The position numbers were made by a program, and so were the translations under genes. From contig OX387185.1 in NCBI GenBank assembly GCA_947561395.2, positions 39,752,602-39,816,601 of the forward strand: 64,000 nt of DNA. Reading direction: 5' to 3'. The notes beneath the pieces are model-generated. The model did not search any database, had not been told where the DNA came from, and worked only from the letters and a program-made list of their open reading frames with translations. Of this stretch, positions 46,006 through 58,015 are shown piece after piece (the first letter of the stretch is position 1; each line of letters begins with the position of its first letter). This DNA is from Buxus sempervirens. Its lineage: Eukaryota; Streptophyta; Magnoliopsida; Buxales; Buxaceae.

Positions 46006-47315
46006 TGTAGACACCCCAAAATTGTATGCTTTAGGCATTGGGCTTGAGATTCATAACCCATTTGAATTTGAAATCACAAAGGGAAAGGCCCGAATTCAAT
46101 TTTTTGCACAAAGTCAAACTTTTCGTGCTGAAATTTTGTTGACTTTTGACCACAAAAAGGAAATATTTTTTTAGACAATATTTCCAGGTAATCAAGATTT
46201 TAACAATGTTATGGTCTAATTGAATTTTTTAGCCTTTAAAATTTGACAAATACCTATATCATTAACATAATAAAATTTTCTATCGGACTTGAAAAACCGA
46301 ATTTCAGTCTTGAACTGGAAAGTTGGCTTTTCATTCCTGAGGAATTTGGGTCTAAAACTATTTTTAATGGATTCAAATGGGGGTGTTTGCTTATTTACAT
46401 GTAATATCTTAAGTAAATGGATATTAAAAAATACGATAACATTTACTTAAATGATATTACATATAAATAAGTATTACCTGTGCAGATAAGGGTCAAGGCT
46501 ATACAGGAGTTGTGTAAACTATCTTCTTTTACACTTAATCGTGAACAAAGGTCGGTCAAACTAATATTTGTTGTTAACCGTATAATGTAACGATTATGAG
46601 TAAAAGTCTGTATTACTGATATATAATCACGGTTCACAATTGATGTGGCATCTCGAACATTCAGTTGTTATGCCACGTCATTAATAGCACATGGGTTCCA
46701 ACAGAATTTGAACCGTGGTATAACGTCGATTAAACAGTAATTTCTTTATAGTTGATGTTGTGAATCGTTTACATTGAATATTCTTCTTGACTTGTTTGAG
46801 TTATCGGTTCAACCCTGAAATGCTCAATTTGAAAATTCTCGTGACCTCTCACTTATTTACCTCAAAACCTCTCTTTCAATCGATTGAAGTACCTAAATTT
46901 GCCCAATTCCCTCCAATGCAAGTCATGGTCTTCAATTAGAAGAATCTGCACTTTTGTGCTTACCTTTGAGACACTTTACTCCCTCATGCTCTCTATAAAT
47001 AGGACGTCTCTCCTCGTTGCAAAAGGGCTACAAATTCTGAGAAAGAGGCCTCTTGCTAGAAGGAAGGAGACTGTCCAATTGTCTACTCACCTCCACTGCT
47101 TGCTTGGTTTGAAGAAGAGGGTTCCTATAGGTATAATCTCTTTAAATTTCTGCAATCCTTCTTTAGTTTCAGCAATTCTCTCTTTTACTCCTTTATAGGA
47201 TAGAGCCTCTATATGATTGTAGCCCCTAACCTAGATCAAAATACCTAAAGCCTACCCTAGGATACTTTTGTCCCTCATTCTCTCTGTAAATAAGAATTCT
47301 CTCCTCCTTGCAAAG
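46006..47315 (+). mobile_element. Family A LTR (copy 5), left part
   Basis: Begins TGTAGACACCCCAAAATTGT. TATAAATAG at 46994-47002, ACCGT/ACGGT words at 46570-46740. An approximately 280-bp unit (CTCTNTAAATA...CTAGATCAAA) is tandemly duplicated: the first copy is at about 46985-47235, and the second starts at 47278 and continues beyond the inserted retrotransposon at 60569. The last five bases, CAAAG, are the target site of the 13.2-kb insertion. Confidence 0.85.
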
Positions 47316-49859
47316 TGTGCGCACCTAAGTCTAGATCGCACTCGGGGTGGATGTGGAGTTCGTGCGTACCTTGGGACTTTTGGAGTCGCCACTGCCTGAG
47401 AAGTGCAGGCAGACACGGGAATAGTCTATCCGGGTCTAAGTCTGGTCTGCGGCTTATTAGAGATCTAGCTAAGTCCTCAGTTACGTCCGGGAAAGTCCGA
47501 AGAAACCTCGGCCCGCCCCGTCGGTCTGACGGGTCTCTCGGGTCTCCCTGGTTTTTGAGTCAGTTTCACTTTTCCTAGACCAGCATGCCACTTTTTGGTC
47601 TTGTGGGACCCTTTGGTGGTGTGGCCCCCTTTTATTTTATTTTATCTTTTTATTTAGATGAAGTGGGTGGGATTCGGGTCTTGTTGAAAGACCCGTGGGT
47701 TTCTAGGATTGGGATTGAGCCCAGCAGGGTTATTGGGTAACCCTTTTTGGTTTTATTATTTATCAATTAAATATGTAAAAGGCTTGGTGGGCTTGGATTA
47801 GGCCCGATAGCCGATATGCTCGTGGCCTTGGGCCCGTTTGTTGGAAATGGCCTGGTATGGGCTAGTCAAAGGTGGGCCACTTAAGTGGGCCCAGGGAGGT
47901 CTTGGTTGGTCCATCTAGGCCCAAGGTCTATCAATGGGCTAAAAATAGCCCAATCAGTCAATCAAGGTCGGGTTAAACCGATTCGGGTTGGTTCAAACTC
48001 ATCCAGGTCAAAAATCTCATTTTTCGTATTTTTTTATGAGTTGACCGCACTTACTCTGCAGTTTGGTTTGAACCGCAGATACACTATGGTTTAGACCAGA
48101 CCGTATGCTAAGTGCGATCATGACCTGACCGCTCTGTGTATGCGATTTTCATCCGAAATTGCTTTTTTTTGCACCATTTTTGGCTAGGAACAATTTGGTT
48201 GGGCTCCTGGGATCTCCGGCGACCTCTGTTGGAGTTCTCAATGCCTTTGCAAGGACAAAAACACCCTCACTTGTGCTAAATCCTCATTTTTTACCCTTTT
48301 TAGTTGAAGTTCCATCAAGGCTACGAACCTTCTCACCTTATCCTCACTATTGATAACCTGCATGCGTTAGTTTGAAGATAGGAAAGAGGGAAAAGGTGTG
48401 GGGATACAATAGATTCCTTGGAGGATAAATCCCTCCATAAAAACGAGTTAAGTGACTTATTTTTTTCTATTTTACTCTCCTCCCATTTAAGTGACTTATT
48501 CTCCTCACCAAAAAGAGCCCAAAAGCCATACACAACAGTAGTTAGTAGAATGTGAAAATAGTAACAAAGTAAACATAAACTGTTTAAGAAAAACCAACAT
48601 GTGTATTAGATTGAAAATCACCAAGAAACCTCCCTTTTGTCATTACCTTCTTGCTTTTTACAGATGATGGTTCTCTAATGATTTCGGCAGCGCTTCCGCA
48701 CCCCCGTAGAATTCCAAGAATGGGTTTGAAAAGGGATTCCTCACTTCTGTGTTGAAAGGGATGAAATGGAAAGGGGGATGGTGCAATCCAAGGGTATTTT
48801 GGGCTTTGGTTTTGAGTGGGACAGAGTTTTGGCAGGGATTGGACATGAAAAAGCTAAAAAAGGAGAGGGACAGAGCTAAAGGGGGCCAACCTCTCTTGAG
48901 TGGAAATCAAGGAGGGAGAGAGAATGGAGGGGGGTGAAGTGGGAGAAGAGAAGGGGGTTTTTTTTTGTTGGAATGGAATGGGGGATGGTGCCCCTTTTAT
49001 AGTTGAAAAAATGACCTAAAAATGAATTTTAATCACCTTTTTTGATTGAATTTTAATTTCATGTTTTATATAACTAAAACTTAAATATTTTCATTCTCAT
49101 CCGTCCAACTCATTAGATTCGTGCATATCATTCTAAAGTGGTTGTTATTTTTTATTTATTTTAATTTTTAGATTCTTTAAGATTTATTATTATTTTATTC
49201 TTATGATTTTTTTTGTCAAAAACACGTGCATTTTCTATTTTATTTTTGATTTAATTTAATTGTTAGATATTTACAAAATATTATTATTTTATTCTTAGAT
49301 TTTTATTTTTTGTCCTTCCTTCAATCTTGCCACATGTGCAGCTTTTCTGAGATTTTTGACTGCTCATAACTTTCTCATTTGATATCCGATTTCAGCAAAC
49401 TTGGTGGTGTTGGAATCATATTGGAATCTTCTATCTACTGAGCTAGAGTTTGGCAGCAAATTCGGGCTTTTTAGCAAAAGTGCAAAGTCGCGTCCCGGAA
49501 CCAGTTTTGCTCATATCTCCTTATCTGAGACTCCGATTCCAGCAAACTCAATTGCGTTGGAGTCGTGTTGATGTGTTCTTTCTGCTGATGCCAATTGAGC
49601 AGCTAATTTGGAGTTTTGCAGAAATCCGATTTCTGCTCTTTCCAGATTTAACCAGCCCATAACTTCTTTATCCGAACTCCGATTTGAGCAAACTCAGCGG
49701 CGTTAGAATCGTATCGGAATCCTCTTTCCAATGGTATAAAGTTTTGTAGTCAATTCTCCTTGGATCAAAAAGTCAATCTTTGGCCCCCTCAGGGTTTGAC
49801 TTTTTGTTTGACTTTTCATTTTTTTGCATTTTTAGGGGTGCAAAAATCAGGTGTCTACA
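47316..49859 (-). repeat. 3' LTR of the family B element
   Basis: 2,544 bp. On the minus strand it starts TGTAGACACCTGATTTTTGC and ends GGTGCGCACA. It has a TGGCGACTCC word 75 bp inside its 3' end (complement at 47382-47391) and ACCGC/GCGGT near-palindromes (complement at about 48043-48145). Short plus-strand frames here are antisense to the LTR and are repeated in its partner. Confidence 0.92.
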
Positions 49860-49874
49860 GCTGCCCCTCTTTGC
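49860..49874 (-). promoter_or_regulatory. Polypurine tract of the family B element
   Basis: The minus strand reads GCAAAGAGGGGCAGC directly before the TGTAGACACC start of the 3' LTR. This is the expected place and composition for the plus-strand primer of reverse transcription. Confidence 0.75.
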
Positions 49875-50586
49875 TGGAGTCACCTTGGGGGACGAATGGT
49901 AAAGAAGAAAAAGGAACCTTATTTTTGCACCTTGCATTTCTGTTGACATGGTCGACGAGCTCATTTCTTGAATTGTTTTCAGTGTAAGGGAAGTGTCAGA
50001 TGTTTGGTATCACTTCCTGGCCTTGGAATCCCTACACCCTTTCTCGGGTTTGAATAGGGTATCTTGTTTTTTTTTTTGAAAAGAGAGATAAGATTAGATC
50101 TGAGCTCATCAACCTGTTTCGGCGTTGATTCAAGGCACTCAATAATGTTCTTTTCTTCTTGTTTGTTCCATTAAAGCTTTTAGTGACTTCAGTTTTGATT
50201 TCTTCTTGTTTCCTTAAGTTTTTTTTTTAAGGATGTGCTATGCCAAGGTTAGGGATTGGGAATGGAATTGGGAGGACGGAAGGAGGCTCTCAAGCTACTG
50301 TCCATCATCTCGGAGACTACACACACCTATTCTAGCCTATGCTATTTACAAAAGTGGGAAATCAAAATTTACAAGAGGGGGCAAAGTCGCACATTATTCA
50401 TTTGCTTTTCTTTTTCTTCATGTCTTGATTTTTTATTGTTTCCAGGAACACCTTGTTCAAATTTGTGGGGACGCCTTTCTTCTTACGGACACCTTGCCTT
50501 TCAGCTTTGATTCTCTGTTATTTTGTTCAATCTTGTTCTTCAATCTCGGGAGACACTCTGCTTCTTAAAGGACACATTTCCGCGTC
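49875..50586 (-). other. Family B internal region, 3' part
   Basis: No conserved coding sequence. It contains another GGAGTCACC word (complement orientation) at about 49878. Short frames here show no similarity to retroelement proteins. Confidence 0.5.
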
Positions 50587-51570
50587 TTTCAGATGTGGGA
50601 GCTGCCTTGCTCTTTAGGGATTTCAGATGTGGGAGTCTCCTTGCTCTTGAGAGATTTCAGATGTGGGAGTCGCCTTGCTCCTTAAAGATTTCAAATGTGG
50701 GAGTCGCCTTGCTCCTTAAGGATTTCAGATGTGGGAGTCGCCTTGCTCCTTAGAGATTTCAAATGTGGGAGTCGCCTTGCTCCTTATGGGAGTCGCCTTG
50801 CTCTTTAAAGATGCCTTGCTTTCTGTGGTTAAGAAACGCCTTGTTCTTTATGCCTTCAATTCTGGGAGATACTGGCTTCATTAATTTGGGGTTGCTTGGC
50901 TCCAGGGACGCCTTGCCCTTTTTGGTTTCGGAGTCGCCTTGCTCCAGGACGTCTTGCCCTTTTGATCTTGAGAGTTGCCTTGCTCCAGGGACGCCTTGCT
51001 CTCTTTCGGAGTCGCGTTGCTTCAGGGACGCCTTGTCCTTTTTGGTTTCGGAGTCGCCTTGCTCCAGGGACACCTTGCCCTTTTTGGTTTTGAGAGACGC
51101 CTTGCTCTCTTTCGGAGTCGCCTTGCTCCAAGGATGCCTTGCCTTTTTTGGTTTCGGAGTCGCCTTGCTCCAAGGACGCCTTGTCCTTTTTGGTTTCGGA
51201 GTCGCCTTGCTCCAAGGATGCCTTGCCCTTTTTGGTTTCAGAGTCCCCTTGCTCTAGGGACGCCTTGTCCTTTTTGGTTTCAGAGTCACCTTGCTCCAGG
51301 GACGCCTTGCCCTTTTTGGTTTTGAAGTCACCTTGCTCCAGGGACGCCTTGCCTTTTTGGTTTCGGAGTCACCTTGCTCCAAGGACGCCTTGCCTTTTCA
51401 GTCTTGAGAGACGCCTTGCTCTCTTGGTTTTGGAGACGCCTTGCTCAATTAATTTCGGTTTTTGGGAAGATATCTTGCTTCTATCTTCAATTGTTGGAGG
51501 CACTTTGCTCCATTCTGTTTTCAATTTTTCGGAGACATCTTGCTCTATCTGGGTAGGGAGACGCCTTGCT
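50587..51570 (-). repeat. Two tandem arrays: about 34-bp and 42-bp units
   Basis: 50587-50810: units of about 34 bp, AGATTTCAGATGTGGGAGTC then GCCTTGCTCCTTAA. 50900-51450: units of about 42 bp, GGAGTCGCCTTGCTCCAGGG then ACGCCTTGCCCTTTTTGGTT. Both share GGAGTCGCCTTGCTCC. As 42 is a multiple of three, the array is open in several frames on both strands. On the element's own (minus) strand it encodes a 14-residue repeat of the form LEQGDSETKKGKAS. Degenerate copies continue to about 51570. Confidence 0.9.
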
Positions 51571-53573
51571 CCTTAAGGGACACTCTTTTGTGTCATTTAA
51601 TTTCTGTCCAACATGTGGAATGTGCTGGGATGTCTTTGTCTTTTGGTTAGTACCTGCAAAAGTTCACATAAAATTTATTAAATCCGAATTTATTTGTCAA
51701 AGTGATGTGCAAGTCCAAACAATTTCTCTTTGATAGAAATCTTTTTGGCAATCACCAAATATTTGGAGTTTCCTTTTCAAAGTGGGTCCATGGCAAGACC
51801 AGCAATCTTTGGGTCAGTCACCTGACACTCTCATTTAGACTTATGAAATTGTGCCTCCCGGCACTCCTTGTAGAGGTATTTTTACCTTCAATGGTATTCC
51901 CCAAGTAGGAATGAAGGGGATTGTTTTGGTTCAGGGGGATTCTTTGGCACTGCCCTTCCCCGGTTTTTTTTTCTTTTGATCTTCTCTCTTGTTTTTTTTC
52001 TTTTCCCACCCTTGGTTGGGGTTGTGAAATGGTTTTTCTCTCATTTGGTTCCCTTTTTCGAGTTTGGTGCCTTGCCCCAGTCTAAGGGCCCTGTCAATTT
52101 TCATGGATCATGATCCAACGATTAGAGAAGACTTATTAGTATGACGAAATGTAGGCTTGGGTCCCAGTGTTTAGAAATGAAGGATAAACAGGCTCAAACC
52201 CTATATAGCTTCACTCTATGGGTAACCATTATGTTTAGCCAAAGTTCTTCTCTATCTTTTTTGGTTTTGTCATTGCCAGTTTGTCCAAGATTTAGTGTCA
52301 CATTCTTTGTAATCAGAAAGGACTTCATAATAGGACGAAACGTAGGCCAGGTTTGGGGTCCAGAAGAAATGACATGAAGGCTCAAAATTAGTGAATAGGG
52401 CAAAAGCCATGTCCTGTCCACTTTCCTTGTTTGGTCTTACTTCATCTTTTGTCCTTCCAGCTTTGTGTTCACCTTTGATTTGTAACTTTTTTTCCTTTTT
52501 TCATCTTTGTTCTTTTCTTTCTTTTCTTTTCTTGGGTTCTTTGCCCCAATCCTTGACTTTTGCTTTTGGGGTTTGCCCCAGCTTTTGCTTTTCTTTCTTT
52601 TTCTCCTTTTCTCAAAAGGAATTGCCCCAGTTCTTTCTTCACATTCTTGTTTTATGGTTTTATCTAGTTCCTCCTTTTTAGGGTACTTTTCACTTTACCC
52701 TATCTTCCCCTTGGTCTTTCTTGTGTCTCCAATTTCACAAAGCTCCGTGCCCCAGTTTTGAAGGCAGGACATGGTAGGGTCAATGAAGGAATTGTTAGGT
52801 CCAAAGTGTTTTGCTAGGGTCTCATCTTGTGTCAGATGATTTTTGGAAAAAATCAAGGATGGCCTTTTATCCTTTTACAGAGAATGTAACACTTACTTGT
52901 CTTTGTACAATTAACTGGCTCAAGAACCACTTTCATCTTTATTCATTTTTTTTTTGCTTTTTTGACTTTGCCCCAGTTTGGGGTGGCTAGACATAACGTG
53001 GGTTAGAAATGAGACGATCAAGCTCAATCACGTCTGACTAGCGGAATTTGTTTGAAGTATTTGAGCCAAAAACGGCCTCTCATCATTTCATTGGGATCAT
53101 TGATCTTGGACCATTTCAATGACCCTTGACTGGTGTGGGCACCTTCCCCCTTTTCTCTCTTTTCTTTTCGTTCTTCTTGTTTTTTTTTCATCACGGCTTG
53201 CCCCTTGTATTTGGCAAGGTAGGGTTGAAATATGCTGCTAGTGGGGAATCCCTTGGCAATGTTGAGACCCACACAGTTGATGCCGTTTGACACATTCCAT
53301 TTGTCGAATTTGATTGTTCAGGGTCGTCCCGAGATCACAGTCTTGCCTTGGTGTGGTTCAATAATCTGATGAATTCCCAAAAAGATTTTATAAGCTTGCA
53401 AAAAGAAACATGCTGTTAAGTTCTGAAATTAAAAGAAAGCATAAAGGCAAAGTAACAAATTATGTAAAAAGGTGGCTGATGCGAATCAGAATTTTTGGAA
53501 TTCATTTGCATCCCCTGGGAGGAAGCCTTCAGGTGCTCTCCTCGTCCTCGTTTTTCACATCATCTTCTCTCTT
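51571..53573 (-). other. Family B internal region without recognisable pol
   Basis: About 2 kb of T-rich (plus strand) sequence where pol would be expected. Repeated TTTGCCCCAG/TTGCCCCAGTT words occur at 52072, 52541, 52574, 52622, 52749 and 52969. A minus-strand frame at 53024-53293 (89 residues, Lys/Glu-rich in the middle) is unrecognised. No RT (Y-x-DD), protease (D-S/T-G) or integrase (HHCC) motif was seen. Confidence 0.6.
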
Positions 53574-54263
53574 CTACGGGAAGATGGTTGATTCAGACAT
53601 TCGGACCTGTACCAACTTGTCAAAGATGTATTGTTCTTTAACAGATCCTGGTTTCTCGAGTAGTTCCTTCAAGAATCCTTGATCGATCAAATCTTGAATA
53701 TCATGCCGCAGATCCCAACATTGGTTTGTGTGGTGTCCTGGGGCACCAAAATGGTACTCGCATCGTTTTGCAGCATTGTAGTTTCTGGACCGAATCATTC
53801 GGGGGTTCGGGAGCTTAATCTGCATATACCCCTCCTTTAATAGTGTTTGAAGCAATTCTGCCGGTGCATATGGTAAAGGGGTGAAAACCCTCCTCATTCT
53901 GGCTTCTGCTTCCTCTTTTGTTCTCCTTGGGGAATCATCTAAAGGATTCTGCTTTTTCATGACTTGAGGAACACCCTCTGCTACAGCTTTCCCTTTCTCT
54001 TTTTGCATCCGACTACCTACTATGGTTGGCGGGCGGCTTACTTCCTGACTATTCAGGGGTATCTTTCCCTTCACTCGTTGGATTTCTTCTTCAAGGACCC
54101 TTACTCGAGACCGTAGTTCAAAATTTTCTTCTCCTAATGCTTCCCAGCATTTGCTTCATGTTTCTTCCTTGATTGTTATCATTCGTAGTAGGCTCCATAA
54201 AGAGGCCACTATGCTGGATATTTGTTGGGCCGCATCACGACTTGTTTCTGAGGTGCGGTCCAT
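53574..54263 (-). CDS. Gag-like zinc-knuckle protein, second copy (one internal stop)
   Basis: An ATG at 54263 opens a frame interrupted once by TGA at 54156-54158, then open to 53574. The first half is predicted coiled coil, rich in Glu and Leu (ENFELRSRVRVLEEEIQRV). The C-terminal half carries the Tat/Ogre-type Gag tail: FTPLPYAPAELLQTLLKEGY, then a CEYHFGAPGHHTNQCWDLRH knuckle and a QDLIDQGFL helix. This tail is homologous to the end of the upstream Gag, but unlike it retains the CxxH...H...C knuckle. If translated, it would be a nucleic-acid-binding Gag fragment. Whether it is expressed from a separate start or was once fused to the upstream frame is unknown. Confidence 0.7.
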
Positions 54264-54389
54264 GTCAACTACTGACGGGGATCCTACCAGAAGAAACAAG
54301 CATCAGAAAGCAGAATCCATGAAATGCTAGGCTGCATAAAGATGATTTTTTTTTTCATATTTTTTTCTCATCTTTTTTTCTTTTCTTTT

Positions 54390-55712
54390 TCATTTTGGCA
54401 AGGGATCGATTTTGAGTTCCCCAGCTTCAAGAAGGTCTTGGACTGCATGCCGAAGGCCCCAACATCCATCAGTATCCTCGCAACTCTTGCTTGGATCGTA
54501 GCCACTCATTTTTGACGCCTTGGGATTCGGCGTTGCCAGTTGCAGGTGTCCCTCTCTCAAGAGAGTTGGTAACAACTCGGCTAGCGTATATGGAAGCGGG
54601 GTGAACTCCCGGTTCTTTCTCTCCTCTTTGGTAAGACGCCTTCTGAGGTGAGCCGCTGTATTGTTAGCGGAGGGGAGGCTCATACTTCTTGAAGAAGGGA
54701 TGTGAAATGGCACAGGAGGTTGCACAAGGTGAACTGTGCTTGTGTTGTCATCACCCTCTTGTCTTTTGCCACTTGAGGTGTTTCCATGCAACAAGCTCAT
54801 CATGGGACCTCCGAGCTTCTCCATTTTAATCACATCTTCAATTCTGTCAGCCACCATAATTAGGTCGGTGAAGTTTGCAGGACATTGTCCCAACAGCATT
54901 GTGAAGTATGGTTGCCCCAGTGATGATATGAACAAGGAAGTCTGCTCTTGTTCAAGAAGAGGGGGTTGTACCACACTTGCTAGTTCCATCCACCTTTTAG
55001 CGTAGTCTCTCATAGACTCGCTATTCCTTTTTGATAGCCTCTGCAATTCGGCTCTGGTTTGAATCATCTGGCTATTCAAATAGTATTGCTGAATGAACAC
55101 AGCAGCGAGGTCATTCCATGTCTTAACCTTCTGCTTATCCAGGCTGAGGAACCATGAGTATGCTGCCCCAGTTAGAGATCTCTGGAAGAACTGCACCATG
55201 ATCTTCTCATCTTTTACGTATTGGCACATGTCGGCCGAGTAAGATCTAAGGTGGTTCAATGGGCAGCTAGTGCCATCAAATTGGTGTAGCTCCGGACACT
55301 TAAACTTGGGTGGGAGCTGAATATCTGAGAAAAAGTAGAGGCTCTCCAGAGTAGCCCCGCTTAGGATTGTACTAGGTCGCAACAGTTTCAATTCCTCTCT
55401 CATGGCGGCTAGCTCTGCTTTGCTTTCTTCTTGTACCGCTGCCATCTTTTCTTCAAACTGGACTTGCTTAGTCCTGTGTCAGTCCTCTTCGTCTTGTCTC
55501 GTTCGAACAAGTGTGGGCCATTCTTGTGGTGGTGGGTGGATTGGTACTGCTATTGGGTGTTGGAGTGGAATGTCCTGCGGTGGCAAATTTGTCGCCATCA
55601 ATGTTGTCTGAGATGATTGCCCTTGCTGGCTTTCTGGCATTTGAATCCCCATGGCGTGTACCATGGTCACTTGTTGATCATGATCCATTATGACTGGCTG
55701 CTTTTCAGTCAT
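54390..55712 (-). CDS. Retrotransposon Gag, Tat/Ogre-like (one internal stop)
   Basis: An ATG at 55712 opens 77 residues, rich in Gln/Pro, to a TGA at 55479-55481. The same frame then continues, with the next ATG at 55445, to 54390 (351 residues from that ATG). The larger part has a short coiled-coil start (EESKAELAAMREELKLL) and the retrotransposon Gag domain: PPKFKCPELHQFDGTSCPLN, VQFFQRSLTGAAYSWFLSL, TWNDLAAVFIQQYYLN, RNSESMRDYAKRWMELASVV. After that comes the FTPLPYTLAELLPTLLREGH tail. The knuckle that should follow is shortened to CEDTDGCWGLRH, missing the YHxGAPGH residues. In the family, Gag packages element RNA in cytoplasmic particles. The single stop suggests recent inactivation or readthrough. 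Confidence 0.88.
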
Positions 55713-57994
55713 TTGCTATGATGATGATGGAATTGAGGCCTCCAAAGAATCCATTACAGTCCTTTATTGCAAATGCAGCGCTCTGGGTGGTGCTCTTAAT
55801 GTGAAGTATCCGAATCGTACCTGTTTATTAAAGATCTCAATCAGTTTCTTTTCAACTTATGAACAAGGTGTTGTGTGTGACGAGATCATTTACACTGTGA
55901 CTGGTGCTCTTGTACCGTGGTTGTCAAAACAAGAACGGCTCATGCATGAAAGTCATGATTTTAATAAAACGTCACTGTGAAGAGTGTGGGATAGTGCCCC
56001 AGTCAATCAGCAGTTCCTTCAGAGAATTGTGCAATTAAAAAGCTTGTGATTCAATCTTTCAGAGATTGAGACTCTGGAGGTTGTGTTGTGTTTGATGGTT
56101 TTCAAAAACCATGCAACATATGAGTGGAAACCTTAGAAAATCATGTCGCAGACATTATACCTCGACATCCGTGCCTTGATGGGCAGCGACTGCAAATTCC
56201 TTTGAAAACATTTCTGGGTAATTAACAGCATGCGATGAATGGCATGGAGAATTTATGCCGCAAGATGGGCGATTTGATTTATGTCTAAACAGCTAGCTCA
56301 ATATAACCACAGATGATGGTTTTATTGCGCGTAGCACGAGACAAAGTTAATAATGTTCATTGCGAATGACGATTCAATGTAAGCCTAGAGGCCACTTTAT
56401 TGTGTGCTTTGAAACGCAACTTTGATGTGCTCCTCGAAAGGTGGTGTGATGTCTGCTCAAAAGCAATTTAGTGTATGCCTAGAGGCGACTTGATGTACGC
56501 CCAGAGTCTATTTTGGTTTTGAAAATTCTTTTGTGCATTTTTGAACGCAGTTCGGCTAAACAGGTTGGTGCAAATGATCTCGAAGTGTGTATGCTCAACA
56601 CATGAACAGATATATGCACAAGTAAAGTGAAAGTTAAAAGCTATAACAAATACATATCGAAAACACCCACAAGTGTGTGCATAGTCCTAGAAGGATTGAT
56701 TCCTTTCAAAGCATGACTCTTAGACATACTTGTGTAAGGAAGCACTCCTAAGTCCTAATCAGCCTTTTTCTTTCATTTATTCTTTCATCTGCCCCCTGGT
56801 GTCGGACCAAAGTAAAGATATTTACAATTTGCGATCGAGGGCAAAATTTACAAAAATAACTCTGTAAAACAAATCACCTTTAGGGTTGTTGGGAACCCAA
56901 AAGGAGGGTACAAGTTTGCTTCTTGGCAGGTGGGCGGAAATCCTAAATCTAGGTTTTTTCTACCCCTAGTCTGTTCTGTTTGATCTGGCCGGCTTTCATC
57001 TGTACAAAAGCCGACTAAAACTTAGGGTGCTTCCCAATGGACTCAATAGGTCAAGGCCCACGGCTCTTAGGACTCAAATGCATGGATCAAGGGTGTACCC
57101 CTGATCAAGATTGGGTTGGCTTCCTAAATTAGGGCTAAGGCAGCCCACAGTCTAGGTCTCACTCAGTTTAATGCAAAGAAAGCGAGGGTTGGTGCACCTT
57201 ATGGACTCTTGGATTTTAGATTGATTTTACTTTTCTTTGTTCCGCCATTTGTAATCTTACTCAGATTCACATTCATTCACATTCATAGCATCAAGGTTTT
57301 TCAAAAGCAATAGGTGGGGAAGGATACCCAGCCTGAGGCATCTGCCTGCAAGGGTCTGAGCCAAGTACTAGACCCCTCGAGTACCACGGCAAGAAACCAG
57401 TGGCGCTTGAGGAATCCAGAAACCTGGGGAGATGGGTTTACCCTGCTTTCCCCGGCAAGCCACGGGAGCGTAGGGCTAATACCATCCCAAAAGTAAGTTT
57501 CTCGTTTGAAGAAGGGTGGCTGCTAGAGAGATCTAGGTTTTGGTTAAGGAGAACATTCACAGAGATTTAGAAACATTCAATTTCGGATCATCCATGCAGA
57601 CTCCCTCGGGCATGTCACCCATGCAGTTAAAAATCCATTCATGGTGTAGTGAAGTGCCCGTGTGTGCAGTAGGGCACAGTACTGTGTCTATTCGGGTGAT
57701 TCTTGGATACTGAGATGATAAAGGTTTCCTTAATGCCTCTTTATAGTGAGAGTACAAAACAACATGCAATACGATGTCTAGGTGGATCCCCAGGTAAGTG
57801 GATAGGTCACATTGGTCCCATTAAAATCCACTTGCCTTAGGCAATTATCATGTCCGTTTGAGAAGATCCCCCAATATCACGTAATTGCAAGTGTTCCATA
57901 ATTCACTAAAGTTGGACAAGAAGTACTTCCTAAATCAGCTTATATCCTCCTAGGTTGACTTATTTTCTAACCAAGGTCTGACTGGGTTAAGGGG
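55713..57994 (-). other. Family B 5' leader between PBS and Gag
   Basis: 2.3 kb of non-coding leader on the element strand. It has local repeats of the GTATGCCTAGAGGCGACTT type at 56376-56510. No coding similarity was recognised. Confidence 0.6.
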
Positions 57995-58012
57995 TCCCCA
58001 GTGAAGTCACCA
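57995..58012 (-). promoter_or_regulatory. Primer binding site, tRNA-Arg-like
   Basis: The minus strand reads TGGTGACTTCACTGGGGA three bases after the 5' LTR end. It begins with TGG, as required to pair with tRNA CCA, and matches the tRNA-Arg-type PBS (TGGCGACTCCGCTGGGGA in Ogre-like elements, from memory) except at a few positions, mostly C-to-T changes. It fixes the element orientation as minus. Confidence 0.8.
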
Positions 58013-58015
58013 AGC

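Noticed and set aside
48159..48353. Short plus-strand frames in the LTRs (also at 58839-59051, 49450-49662, 60166-60378)
   Set aside because: Identical frames occur in both LTRs only because the LTRs are copies; they are antisense to the element and show no domain.
50587..51570. Could the regularly spaced repeats be a CRISPR-like array?
   Set aside because: Units are contiguous and similar throughout, without unique spacers, and the DNA is plant nuclear.
50763..51576. Long plus-strand open frames (up to 164 codons) of Ser/Pro/Cys/Leu repeats
   Set aside because: They are the translated 42-bp tandem array on the strand opposite to the element's Gag; openness follows from the period being a multiple of three.
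53024..53293. 89-codon minus-strand frame considered as a protease or pol remnant
   Set aside because: No D-S/T-G or other catalytic motif; kept only as an unrecognised stretch within the family B interior.
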